Positions 17,664 through 26,120 of a stretch of 34,434 nt of DNA are shown one piece after another; the first letter of the stretch is position 1; each line of letters starts with the position of its first letter. The DNA is from Planctomycetota bacterium (GTDB lineage Bacteria > Planctomycetota > Planctomycetia > Pirellulales > UBA1268), in contig VGYR01000008.1 in the NCBI GenBank assembly GCA_016872925.1, positions 1 through 34,434 of the forward strand. The letters run 5' to 3'. The translations under genes were made by a program, and so were the position numbers. The notes below the pieces were generated by a model. It was given only the letters and a program-made list of their open reading frames with translations. It was not told the origin of the DNA and made no database searches.

Positions 17664-18833
17664 TCAGGATTCGGGAAACGCGTACAACCCCGGAGTTTTG
17701 CCCAGGAAGTCCAGAGGGCCGTGTTCCGTTGCTCCCGGCTGGGTGGGCTCCTGAATCTCAGGCGGGTCGCCTTCGGGCGGCAGCTTCCACCACCACGGGC
17801 CTGGGTTGTCGGGGCGATACGCCTCGACCCCGAGGCTCTGCTTCGCACGCACCAGCGTTGTCTTGGAGCCGCCCTCGCCGTTCGTCCACGATTCGATGAG
17901 GTCGGCGGCCGGCCGGGGACCGGCAGCAAGAATGCCGGCCAGCCAGTCCGCGGCCTCGTCGCGTCTCTCGGGCGCTGGGCCGGGCTTCGAGCGAGAAGCC
18001 TTTCCGCCGGCGCGGTGCTCGCCGGCCAAGGCATCGTCGGCCGTCATCGCCACGGGCTCCCGCTCCCAGGAAAGTCGCGCGGGCTCGCCTTGAATCGTGA
18101 ACGCCAGGCCTGTCGGCTCACACGCCAGATTTTGACCACCGGGCAGGAGGAGTCGTCGCGACTTTTTCTCGCGATCCCGACTCATGTGCCACACGGCGCG
18201 GGCGATGCCCACAAACCCGCGCGAGCCAAGAGTCTGCTCATCGGCATTCGTACCCGGCGCTTTCCGGGTGTGACACACGACCAGGACGGCCGTGTCGTAT
18301 TTCTCGGCCAGCCGCGCCACAGGAGCCAGTAGCGCCCGGACCTCGTTGTCTCGATGGGCATCCGTCCGGCCGCCGAGGAAGCTGCCGACAGGGTCGATCA
18401 CCACGAGCCTGCAATCCGGGACCGCAGTGATTGCCGCCTCCAGGGCGGCGGCATCCGCGAGCGTAAACATCACTTCCTCGGGCTTGCCTTTGTCATTGAC
18501 GTGCCTGACGGCGCTCAGCAGGTGGACTCGCGAGGCATCTGCATAGTGCGCGTCGAGCCGCGGGCGAATCGTGTCGGCGGGGTCGTCTTCTGCGGAGATG
18601 AAGATCACAGCCCCCTTCGTGCAGGGAGTGCCGTCTGGCCACGGCGTGCCGGTCGTTACCCGCGAGGCCATGTCGGTGGTCAAGAACGACTTGCCTTCCT
18701 TCGGCCGGCCCACGAGCAGCGTCAGCCGCCCCAGCGGCACGCGGCCGGCATGCTGCCGTCGCTCGTCGAGCTCGCCACCACGGCCGGCGGCCACAGCCAG
18801 CGAACCTCCCGCGGCTGGACCGATGCCATGCAC
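17664..18833 (-). CDS. RepA-like AAA ATPase/helicase (AAA_25)
   Basis: Up to 389 residues. The RecA/RepA-type ATPase core starts at VPLGRLTLLVG, with Walker A GRPKEGKS (about 42-49), the acidic loop ISAEDD, Walker B CRLVVIDPVGSFLGG and a CHTRKAPG sensor segment. A C-terminal winged-helix-like part reads SKTTLVRAKQSLGVEAYR. It probably unwinds the element origin or loads the replisome. Its frame overlaps the primase frame by 112 bases in -1 register. The first 30 residues from ATG 18833 are not family-like, and family members often start after a WLWPG-type linker that here lies in the primase frame. The two are probably one 692-residue protein split by a one-base loss, or overlapping genes. 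Confidence 0.8.
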   Translation of the reverse strand: MHGIGPAAGGSLAVAAGRGGELDERRQHAGRVPLGRLTLLVGRPKEGKSFLTTDMASRVTTGTPWPDGTPCTKGAVIFISAEDDPADTIRPRLDAHYADASRVHLLSAVRHVNDKGKPEEVMFTLADAAALEAAITAVPDCRLVVIDPVGSFLGGRTDAHRDNEVRALLAPVARLAEKYDTAVLVVCHTRKAPGTNADEQTLGSRGFVGIARAVWHMSRDREKKSRRLLLPGGQNLACEPTGLAFTIQGEPARLSWEREPVAMTADDALAGEHRAGGKASRSKPGPAPERRDEAADWLAGILAAGPRPAADLIESWTNGEGGSKTTLVRAKQSLGVEAYRPDNPGPWWWKLPPEGDPPEIQEPTQPGATEHGPLDFLGKTPGLYAFPES

Positions 18834-19741
18834 ACGAGCACCGGTCCTTCTCTCGGCGCGTCGTGGCGGGCTTCGGCGGCGAGCTGTTCGAGCGTCGAGA
18901 CGAGATCCGCTGGGTCGGTGGCGTCGTGGGCCTCGATCCAGTCGTACGCGTCGTCGGCCGGCTCGATCCCGTGCCAGATGCCGGCGAGCCGCACGATCAC
19001 CACGCTCTTGGCACCGGCATCGGTGGCGAGGCGGCGCACGTCGGCTGCATAGGCTGCGCCCTCGTCGTCGTGGTCAGGGACGATCACGACGCTCTTGCCG
19101 GCCAGCGCCGCCCAGTCCGTCTTGCGGGCGCTCTTCGCACCGAAGCTGCTGGTGGTCGCCGTGAGCCCCAGGCTGCGGAGTGCGTCCGCAGCCTTCTCGC
19201 CTTCGCAGACGTAGACCGTTTCGGCGCGGGCGAGTTCAGGGAGCCGATAGAGCGGGCGGGGCTCCTGCATGCCCACAGCCGCCCAGGTGCCGTCCGGCTG
19301 GCGCGACACGGGCCGAATGTCCTTCTTTCCGTCCGGAAGGTTCCAGCGGCACACGATGGCCACCACGGCGTCGTGGGCGTCTCGGTATTCCCACGTCATC
19401 GCCGGCCGGCCCCGGCCCTGGGAAATCGACTCGGCGGCCGCCTCCCAGGTGGGAAACGCTCGCGGCGGTCTTCGGGTTTTCTGGCGCGGCGCGGGTGCGC
19501 TCGCACCGTCGGCGAACAACTCTCTCTTTTCGAGCCGCAGGGCGGCCACGATGGAGCCGAGGTCGCAGCCGGCATGGCAGTGGACCACCGCGTTGCCGTT
19601 GTCGCCGACGCCGACCGACAGGGACGGGCTGGTGTCATTGTGGGCAGGGCATGTCGAGGTCCAGCCGCTGCCGGTCTGGCGGGGCTCGTGGCGCCGCTCC
19701 CGAAGGCGAGCCAGCACGAGGTTGACGGGGTCGTGGCTCAT
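18722..19741 (-). CDS. CHC2/TOPRIM primase-like protein
   Basis: 339 residues. The N-terminal zinc site has Cys31, His34, Cys55 and Cys59 (CPAHND, CHAGC), as in CHC2 primases. A TOPRIM domain follows with the catalytic glutamate in VCEGEKAADAL and the acidic PDHDDEG. It probably primes replication of the element. The last 20 residues after VRWLWP (to the TGA at 18724-18722) are unlike the family. VRWLWP is the linker that normally leads straight into the AAA_25 domain now in the -1 frame, so a frameshift is likely between 18722 and about 18810. The start ATG (19741) overlaps the HTH stop in an ATGA junction. Confidence 0.82.
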   Translation of the reverse strand: MSHDPVNLVLARLRERRHEPRQTGSGWTSTCPAHNDTSPSLSVGVGDNGNAVVHCHAGCDLGSIVAALRLEKRELFADGASAPAPRQKTRRPPRAFPTWEAAAESISQGRGRPAMTWEYRDAHDAVVAIVCRWNLPDGKKDIRPVSRQPDGTWAAVGMQEPRPLYRLPELARAETVYVCEGEKAADALRSLGLTATTSSFGAKSARKTDWAALAGKSVVIVPDHDDEGAAYAADVRRLATDAGAKSVVIVRLAGIWHGIEPADDAYDWIEAHDATDPADLVSTLEQLAAEARHDAPREGPVLVCMASVQPREVRWLWPPAVVASSTSDGSMPAACRWGG

Positions 19742-19938
19742 GACCGCTCACCGCCTTCCTGCTGCCGGGCCGCGCGGCTGCGGAGCCACTCCTCGAGCAT
19801 GGCGACCGGGTAGAGCGTGCACCGGCCTGCCTTCAGGCACGGGATCTCCCCTGTCTTCGTCTTTTCCCAAAGCCACCGCTCGGAGACCCCGAGGGCGCGG
19901 GCCGCTTCACGCGGCCGAAGAGCCATTGGCGCTGTCAT
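19738..19938 (-). CDS. AlpA/excisionase-like helix-turn-helix protein
   Basis: 66 residues. The core MALRPREAARALGVSERWLW is a MerR/AlpA-type HTH (HTH_17), followed by GEIPCLKAGRCTLYPVAMLEEWL, the wing common to excisionases. It could act as the recombination directionality factor for the integrase, as a repressor of this operon, or both. It has AGAGG eight bases before ATG 19938 and overlaps the primase start by ATGA, so it is the first gene of the replication operon. The upstream leader holds inverted repeats (19943-19997). Confidence 0.85.
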   Translation of the reverse strand: MTAPMALRPREAARALGVSERWLWEKTKTGEIPCLKAGRCTLYPVAMLEEWLRSRAARQQEGGERS

Positions 19939-19942
19939 GGTT

Positions 19943-19997
19943 GAAACCTCTGCGTGGTCGCGGCCCGCGATGTGCGGCCCGCACGCGTGGAGGTTTC
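19943..19997 (-). promoter_or_regulatory. structured leader / operator upstream of the HTH gene
   Basis: On the minus strand GAAACCTC (19997-19990) can pair with GAGGTTTC (19950-19943). The second arm contains the ribosome site of the HTH gene. Between the arms are two palindromic GCGGGCCGC copies (plus-strand 19960-19968 and 19974-19982, 14 bases apart) that could form small hairpins or bind a dimeric regulator. Either would allow control of excisionase and replication genes. Confidence 0.45.
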
Positions 19998-20033
19998 GCC
20001 GATCTGGGAGAGGTCAAAAAACCAAATGACGGT

Positions 20034-20053
20034 GGCGGGACAAATGTCCCGCC
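20034..20053 (-). terminator. terminator of the 343-residue gene
   Basis: GGCGGGACA-AA-TGTCCCGCC is a perfect 9-bp stem with a two-base centre, extended by TGAC/GTCA outside. On the minus strand it is followed after the stem by TTTGGTTTTTT. It lies about 80 bases after the stop of the gene ending at 20131 and would insulate the HTH/primase operon. Confidence 0.6.
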
Positions 20054-20130
20054 GTCACGGCTGGCACCCCGTAGCTACGTGTCGCAGGAAATTGCGCAGC
20101 CGGGACATCCGAGTGACGGAAGCACGGGGG

Positions 20131-21162
20131 CTACTGGACGTAGTCCGCCATGATCTTCCGTACTTCCTCGTGTCCGGCGTCGTAGAGAAACTTTGGTTTG
20201 TGCGACCTCGGCTCTCGCAACTCCCGGACGGCATCTGCATAGAGCCGCGATCGCTCACGCTGAAGCCGCTTCTTGAGCGCATCTACGTTCTCTTTCGGGA
20301 TTCCAAATGCCTGCACGAGCTCAGCGACGCTCTTCAGCCCCGTAGGCTGGTCGGGCGCGGGATTGCCCATTTTTGATTCGCTCACCGCTGGTTCTGCCGC
20401 CTTGGGTGCGGCTGGGGCCGGGGCGTCCGCTGGCAGCGCTCCGCGTGAGAACACGCTGGCATCCTGTATCGCCTTCATGAGCGATGGCACGACGCTGTCC
20501 CACTCTCCCATCCCCCCGGTGACCGTATCAAGGGACCGAATGGTGCTCGCCAATCTGATCACCGCGGCGTGGGCCTGAGGCGCGAGGCTTGGATGGGCGA
20601 CCGCCTCTACGCCGGCTAAATATGCAAGCGTCTCGATGTCCAACAGCCGTCGCCGATACGCAACGATCGCGGCGTACCACTCGATAGCTTTTGGCGCAAG
20701 ATCACAGTCGGGGCCGTGCTGCTTGCCATGATCGGCAGCCTCATCAAGCGTGATGGCAGCGGCGGCGACCGCTGCGGGGTCGCTCTCCCATTCGTAGAGC
20801 CGCTCACGGCCGGCGCGATACGGCGACTTGTCGCGGAGAAACCCGGCTTGGACGGCCGCCGCCAGGGCGTGCATCCCGTCTGAATCACGATCCCCCCCTT
20901 TTTTCGGGCCGAACACGTGATTGAAGAACTTGGCTACTTTGATCGCTCTGCGGACAAAGTCCGCAATTGCGCCAGCGGCTTGCTCGTCTTTGTCGAGCGG
21001 CGCATCGATTCGATACGCACCGGGGCAGGTCTGCCAGAGCGCGATTTCTGCGATAGTGTTGCGGAGCTGGTCGTGGGTGGCGGCTACTCGCTCGAGAAAA
21101 GCGACTCGTCTCTCGCGCTTGGCAAGGTCGTCATCATTCGCTTCAGGCTCGCTGGAGGCCAT
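20131..21162 (-). CDS. unknown protein with C-terminal DNA-binding-like domain
   Basis: 343 residues from ATG 21162 (MASSEPEANDDDLAKRERRV). The frame is open to 21264, but the extra 34 residues look non-coding. The N-terminal half is charged and helical (LAKRERRVAFLERVAATHDQ). The middle is Ala-rich with a Trp/Tyr-containing helix. A Pro/Ala linker (about 255-275) leads to a compact end domain (VAELVQAFGIPKENVDALKK, then FLYDAGHEEVRKIM) that looks like a winged-helix module. I do not recognise a family. It sits between the replication operon and the divergent restriction-modification gene, so it could be an element regulator or part of the defence cargo. Confidence 0.6.
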   Translation of the reverse strand: MASSEPEANDDDLAKRERRVAFLERVAATHDQLRNTIAEIALWQTCPGAYRIDAPLDKDEQAAGAIADFVRRAIKVAKFFNHVFGPKKGGDRDSDGMHALAAAVQAGFLRDKSPYRAGRERLYEWESDPAAVAAAAITLDEAADHGKQHGPDCDLAPKAIEWYAAIVAYRRRLLDIETLAYLAGVEAVAHPSLAPQAHAAVIRLASTIRSLDTVTGGMGEWDSVVPSLMKAIQDASVFSRGALPADAPAPAAPKAAEPAVSESKMGNPAPDQPTGLKSVAELVQAFGIPKENVDALKKRLQRERSRLYADAVRELREPRSHKPKFLYDAGHEEVRKIMADYVQ

Positions 21163-21299
21163 GATCAATCTCGCATGTCGTGAAAGCCTCTCGGTTGGCC
21201 CCAACGCATGGGAATAACCTGGACGGTCGATACCTGGAGCGGCAGCCTGTCGCGCCGAAAACACGAATTCAACTACTCAAGCCGGCGCAGCAGCGAGAG

Positions 21300-21316
21300 C
21301 CCCCTTTACGGGGGCC
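21300..21316 (+). other. hairpin in the leader of the restriction-modification gene
   Basis: GCCCCC-TTTAC-GGGGGC is a perfect 6-bp stem 74 bases before the ATG at 21390, in the 227-base divergent gap. It could be an operator or an attenuator; there is no T-run. Confidence 0.3.
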
Positions 21317-21389
21317 TACCCCAGTCGGTACACAAACTCTTTCCGTTGCTGGGTCGCCCGGCGGCACAAGCATTTTTCCAGGATCGCCC

Positions 21390-23135
21390 ATGTCGAATCG
21401 CACGCTTGCATCGGTGGTTGCGGACTACGGCCAATCGGCCAAGGGCAAGCTCTCGAATCCTGCGATTCAAGGGGAGCCGGAAGATCAGTTGCGGACTCCG
21501 CTCCACGACCTGTTCAAGGATTTGGCCGAGCTCTGTGGCTTCAAGCGTGATCAGATCGAGCCCGTAGGCGAGACATCGCTGGCGAGCCTCAAAACGCGGC
21601 CCGACTACGCCATCACGGTTCGCAAGGCACTCGTCGGCGTCGTCGAGGTCAAGCAGCCCGGCAAAGGAGCCGACCCCCGTTCCTACAAGGGCCACGACAA
21701 GGAGCAATGGCTGCGGCTCCAGTCCCTTCCCAATCTGCTTTACACCGACGGCAACGCCTTCAGCCTCTGGCGCAATGGCGACATTCAGGGGCAGGTCGTG
21801 GTGCTCAATGGAGACATCGCCACCGCCGGGAAATCGCTCTCGGCTCCTCAAGACTTGGTGGCCCTCTTTGATTCGTTTCTCCGCTGGGAACCGATTCCCC
21901 CCCGAACGGTGCCGGAACTGGCACGTACCACGGCCAGGCTGTGTCGCCTCCTGCGCGACGAGGTTACGGAGCAGCTGGAGGCGGGCAGTGAGGCGCTCAC
22001 GGGGCTCGCGAAGGACTGGCGCTTGCTGCTGTTTCCCGAGGCCAACAACGAGCAGTTTGCTGACGGCTATGCCCAGGCCGTGACGTTCGGATTGCTCATG
22101 GCACGGGCGCGAGGCATTACGCTTGGCAACGATCTCGATCGCGTGGGCCGTGAACTGAGCAAGTCGCAATCGCTCATCGGCGCGGCGCTCAAGGTGTTGA
22201 CGGACGACGCCTCAAACGAAAAGGCCCTCAAGACTTCGATCAACACGCTCACCCGTGTGCTCGATGTCGTGAACTGGTATGCGATCAGCAAGGGGCAGCC
22301 CGACGCCTGGCTCTACTTCTACGGAGACTTCCTGGAGGTCTACGACAACGCGCTGCGCAAGCAGACCGGCTCCTATTACACGCCGCCCGAGGTCGTCGGG
22401 CCGATGGTGCGGCTCGTCGATGAAGTCGTGCGGGAGCATTTCGGTCAGCAAGCCGGCCTGGCGGCCCCGACTGTCACCCTCAACGACCCGGCGGCGGGCA
22501 CCGGCACGTACATCCTCCAGATTCTTCGGCACATTGCTGCCAACGTGGCTGCGGAGCAAGGCGAGGGAGCCGTTGGGCCAGCGATCAAGGCGGCGATCGA
22601 TCGGCTGACCGCGTTCGAGATGCAGCTTGGCCCGTTCGCAGTGGCTCAGCTTCGCATCCACGCAGAGTTGATCGATCTCATTGGCGACGTGGCTCATCAG
22701 CCGATGCCGATGTATGTCGCCGACACGCTCTCGAATCCGTGGCATGACAGCGGCTACGCGCCGCAGATCGTCGCGGCCATCGCCGAACAGCGGAAGCTCG
22801 CCAACGAGCTCAAGCGGAAGCGGCGCATCAACGTGGTGGTCGGCAATCCGCCGTACAAGGAAAAGGCGATGGGCCGGGGCGGCTGGGTGGAGGACGTGTT
22901 GCAGGCGGGCGGCCTCACGCCGACGGCCGAAGACATCACCCGCACGAAGACGCGGGCCATCCTGGAAGACTGGATTCCGCCGAAGGATTGGGGCGCAGGC
23001 GCACACGCCAAGCACCTGCGAAACCTCTACATCTACTTCTGGCGCTGGGCGACCTGGAAGGTTTTGAGCAAGGGGAACAGGGCTCGAACGACAACGCCGG
23101 CGTCGTGTGCTTCATCACCGTTGCCGGGTTCTTGA
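21390..23135 (+). CDS. type IIG/ISP-like restriction-modification enzyme, nuclease and methylase part (frameshifted)
   Basis: N-terminal part of a single-chain restriction-modification enzyme. ATG 21390 follows AGGA by six bases. A PD-(D/E)xK-type nuclease is suggested by D72 (RPDYAI) and E86-V-K88 (VVEVKQPG). An N6-adenine methylase follows with motif I NDPAAGTGTYI (365 onward) and motif IV NPPY (486-489). After YFWRWATWKV the frame turns to nonsense and stops at 23135. The family sequence continues in the -1 frame from 23063, at the TTTT run 23062-23065. Adding one T would join the parts into 1133 residues. As read, methylase activity might survive, while target recognition is lost. Confidence 0.82.
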   Translation: MSNRTLASVVADYGQSAKGKLSNPAIQGEPEDQLRTPLHDLFKDLAELCGFKRDQIEPVGETSLASLKTRPDYAITVRKALVGVVEVKQPGKGADPRSYKGHDKEQWLRLQSLPNLLYTDGNAFSLWRNGDIQGQVVVLNGDIATAGKSLSAPQDLVALFDSFLRWEPIPPRTVPELARTTARLCRLLRDEVTEQLEAGSEALTGLAKDWRLLLFPEANNEQFADGYAQAVTFGLLMARARGITLGNDLDRVGRELSKSQSLIGAALKVLTDDASNEKALKTSINTLTRVLDVVNWYAISKGQPDAWLYFYGDFLEVYDNALRKQTGSYYTPPEVVGPMVRLVDEVVREHFGQQAGLAAPTVTLNDPAAGTGTYILQILRHIAANVAAEQGEGAVGPAIKAAIDRLTAFEMQLGPFAVAQLRIHAELIDLIGDVAHQPMPMYVADTLSNPWHDSGYAPQIVAAIAEQRKLANELKRKRRINVVVGNPPYKEKAMGRGGWVEDVLQAGGLTPTAEDITRTKTRAILEDWIPPKDWGAGAHAKHLRNLYIYFWRWATWKVLSKGNRARTTTPASCASSPLPGS

Positions 23136-24790
23136 GTGGCCCTGGATTCAAAAAGATGCGGGACTGGCTGCGGCGAACTGCCGACCACATCTGGGTCGTG
23201 AACTGCTCGCCCGAGGGGCATCAGCCCGAGGTGGCGACGCGGATTTTTCAGGGTGTGCAGCAACCAGTGTGTATCGTGATGGTGTCGCGGGCTCGGGCCC
23301 AGAAGGACGATGAGCCGGCGAAGGTGCGGTACGTTGCCCTGCCGGAAGGAAGACGGGATCAGAAGTTCGAGGCGCTGGCCGCGCTCACGATTGATAGCGT
23401 TGGCTGGCAAGACTGCCCGACCGAGTGGCGGGCGCCGTTCCTGCCGGCATCGACGGGCGACTGGACCACGTATCCGGCGCTCGATGAGCTGTTTGCGTAC
23501 AACGGATCTGGAACTCAAGCAAAACGCACTTGGGTAATTGCGCCAGACGACAGTTCTCTATGCTCGCGATGGGATGCGATGATTGCCGAACCGAATCTCG
23601 ACAAAAAGGAGGAGTTATTCCATCCCACCTTGAGAAAAGGAGTGCCTGCTGACCGCCACATTCGATCGGTCGTTCGCGAACCGATCCCTGGCTTTTCACC
23701 AACCCTCACCACGGTCGCGGATGAGACGGGGATTTGCATACGTCCCGTGAGATACGCGTTCCGATCTGTCGACAGGCAATGGATAATCCCCGACAGTCGG
23801 GTGATAACGCAGCCGAATGCCGAGATTTGGCAATCATGTTCGGCTTCGCAACTGTTTGCGACCGCTCCTCATGATCGAGCTCCAACGACCGGTCCCGCGC
23901 TTACGATCACGGCAAGTCCGCCCGACCTTCATCATTACAACGGGCGAGGTGGACGAGTACTGCCGCTTTGGCGGGATGCGACGGCCGCGTGCGCAAACAT
24001 GCCGCCGAGGCTCATTGAGCGAATTCGGCGAACTCACGGCGACTCGTGCACCTGCGAGGACTTGTTCGCATACATCGCAGCAGTCGCCGCGCATCCGGGG
24101 TATACCGCGAGGTTCGCAGAGAACCTCGTTATCCCCGGCCTGCGGATTCCGCTCACTGCCGATCAGGCCCTTTGGAACCAGGCGGTGGACCAGGGCCGAC
24201 AGGTGATCTGGCTCCACACATTCGGTGAGCGCTGCGCGGACAAATCGGCGGGTCGTCCCGCGGGTTCGCCGCGGCCGCCGCAGGCCGACCTCGCGAAGAT
24301 CCCGAAGGGAGGCTCGATCCCAACCGACCCGGAAAACATGCCTGACGAGATGAAGTACGACGCCGGCAGTCGTACACTCCACGTCGGCAAGGGGCGCATT
24401 GAGAACGTTCCGCCGGCCGTCTGGGAATACGAGGTTTCGGGCAAGCGGGTGCTGACCCAATGGTTCAGCTACCGGAAGAAAACGCGAACCAAGCCGCAGA
24501 TGGGAGATAAGCGGCCGCCCTCCAAGCTGAGCGAGATTCAGCCTGACGGGTGGCTGGCCGAGTACACGACGGAACTCCTCAACGTGATCCACGTCCTCGG
24601 GCTGCTCGTGCAACTCGAGCCGCAGCAGAAAACCCTGCTGAATGAAATTTGCGATGGCCCGCTCATCTCTCGGGCGGACTTGGAAGCCGCCGGGGCGCTC
24701 GAGTGCCCTCCCAAATGGAAAAAGGCGATGCGGGCCGCGGCCGCCACGCTGTTTGACGAGCAGGACGACGAGTCTGCCGGGGATGAGTAA
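23063..24790 (+). pseudogene. restriction-modification enzyme, C-terminal specificity part (out of frame)
   Basis: Continuation in the -1 frame of the enzyme starting at 21390. The open frame extends back to 22988, but family-like sequence begins at FEQGEQG. It reads CFITVAGFLSGPGFKKMRDW and then SPEGHQPEVATRIFQGVQQP, phrases typical of the region after the methylase in this enzyme class. About 450 residues follow that should form the target-recognition domain, ending EQDDESAGDE. Either the chromosome has a real one-base deletion or the assembly lost a T. The part around 23520-24000 is visibly poorer in G/C than its neighbours, suggesting a swapped recognition domain. Confidence 0.8.
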
Positions 24791-24820
24791 ATCCAGCTGG
24801 GTTATCGCCACGCCCGGCTG

Positions 24821-25369
24821 TCATCGCGCGAGCCGAACCGCATAGCGGTCGTAGGAGATCCCGGTGTGCGGCTCCTTATACGGTGCGCCGTAAGTAGCGA
24901 ATCCAAAACGCTGGTAGAGACGGATAGCCGCGACGTTTCGCGGGTCAACATAAAGGCTTACCGCCTGCATGTTCCCCTGCCATTGATGAGCGTTGTCAAG
25001 AAGGTGTCGCATGATCTGCGACGAATAGCGGCCGTCCGTATTTGGGTCAGACGTTCGTTCTGCTTTGGGTTCACCCTTGAACTCTTTCTTGAGCCCCAGC
25101 TCCGGGATGACGAGCACGGGCACTCTTGGTGACTTCGGCGTCGGGTACCGCAACAGCGACTTACTCACATCCAACGAACTGAAGCCGACGACAAGATCTT
25201 GCTGATTCATGTAGAGCCAGACCTTGGTGCCGAGGGCTATCGCCTCCAAGGCGTGCTCCTGAATCCAATAGGAAGGCTCTTGCTCCCATGGATCGGGGCC
25301 ACAGTCGAAGCCGGCCACGAACGGGAGCAGGTCGGCATCGAACGGCACAGGGAACAGAACGTCCGCCAT
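24821..25369 (-). CDS. GNAT-family N-acetyltransferase
   Basis: 182 residues from ATG 25369. The C-terminal part has the GNAT signature AVSLYVDPRNVAAIRLYQRF with the following GFATYGAPYKEP. The middle contains YSSQIMRHLLDNAHQW, the acetyl-CoA helix. An unusual charged loop (KKEFKGEPKAERTSDPNTDG) is inserted before it. The N-terminus MADVLFPVPFDADLLPFV is not basic or secreted. It starts 10 bases after the stop of the 184-residue gene, so they form a pair. It could modify a small molecule or a tRNA, as in GNAT toxins, but the insert and length are unlike the small TacT type. Confidence 0.78.
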   Translation of the reverse strand: MADVLFPVPFDADLLPFVAGFDCGPDPWEQEPSYWIQEHALEAIALGTKVWLYMNQQDLVVGFSSLDVSKSLLRYPTPKSPRVPVLVIPELGLKKEFKGEPKAERTSDPNTDGRYSSQIMRHLLDNAHQWQGNMQAVSLYVDPRNVAAIRLYQRFGFATYGAPYKEPHTGISYDRYAVRLAR

Positions 25370-25379
25370 GCCGGCGCTA

Positions 25380-25934
25380 CTACCTCGCGCGCCGCTTGAA
25401 CTCCTCAGCCGACAGCTCTTGCACCGGCTGCTTTGGAGCGTAAGGGAGAGGTGTCGCACAATGGATAATGCGATCAAGCGCGGCAGCCGCATCTTCGGGC
25501 AACTGATGTTCGCGCAGGCCCACAGCCAGGGAAAGCCGGGGCGACTTCCAGTCACGTAAAGTGGCCTCGACTATCGGCAGTTCCTGACGCAGCTTTTCAA
25601 CGCCGGTCACTTCGTCGAACTGCTGTTCCAACCCATCGACAAGCTGTTCAAGAATCGCGCGAGTGGTCCGCACCCAAAGGTCATGCGCCCGGCGAAACTG
25701 TTGTTCCTGCTTTTCCGAAAACGCGACGGAACCACGAAAAACCTGCTCGCGCCATTGAGCCTCACGCGTCTTCAGAACGCCGTAAACGTCGAGGCCCGTC
25801 GCGACTAAGTTCTCGACCCACTCCTTGCGATCCCACCACTTCATCGCCAAGTCGTGGTCGCTCTTCCATTGTTCCTCGTACGCCTCCGCGAAAGTCATCC
25901 ACGGCGGGGCATGGCCTTCGTTGGTGCTAGACAT
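25380..25934 (-). CDS. unknown protein paired with the GNAT gene
   Basis: 184 residues from ATG 25934, with AAGG six bases upstream. It is acidic and Trp-rich near the N-terminus (WMTFAEAYEEQWKSDHDLAM, then KWWDRKEWVENL). A long helical middle follows (SEKQEQQFRRAHDLWVRTTR) and a C-terminus ending SAEEFKRRAR. No signal peptide, membrane helix or known motif. It lies directly upstream of the GNAT gene, sharing its strand with a 10-base gap. It may be a partner, inhibitor or substrate of that enzyme. I do not recognise a family. Confidence 0.65.
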   Translation of the reverse strand: MSSTNEGHAPPWMTFAEAYEEQWKSDHDLAMKWWDRKEWVENLVATGLDVYGVLKTREAQWREQVFRGSVAFSEKQEQQFRRAHDLWVRTTRAILEQLVDGLEQQFDEVTGVEKLRQELPIVEATLRDWKSPRLSLAVGLREHQLPEDAAAALDRIIHCATPLPYAPKQPVQELSAEEFKRRAR

Positions 25935-26120
25935 GGGGGAACCTTTTGGTGCTGCTGGGTAAGGGAAAGATCGGCAAAAAGGATTACCAAACTCCACCTG
26001 CAAGCACTATAGCGGCGCTGGGTCGGATCTCAATTTTTCGGGAAAATCAGCGGCGAAACACGCTTTTTCGGTAGCGAAAAGCCGGCGACTTGGCGATTCG
26101 GGCGCAAGGGGCGAACGCCG

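Noticed and set aside
21180-21389. Upstream extension of the restriction-modification gene to 21180
   Set aside because: The extra residues are not family-like, and ATG 21390 has a well-placed AGGA.
23055-23070. Programmed -1 frameshift at GGTTTTG
   Set aside because: It does not fit the X XXY YYZ slippery pattern, no following pseudoknot was seen, and a T4 run is short for polymerase slippage. A deletion or read error is simpler.
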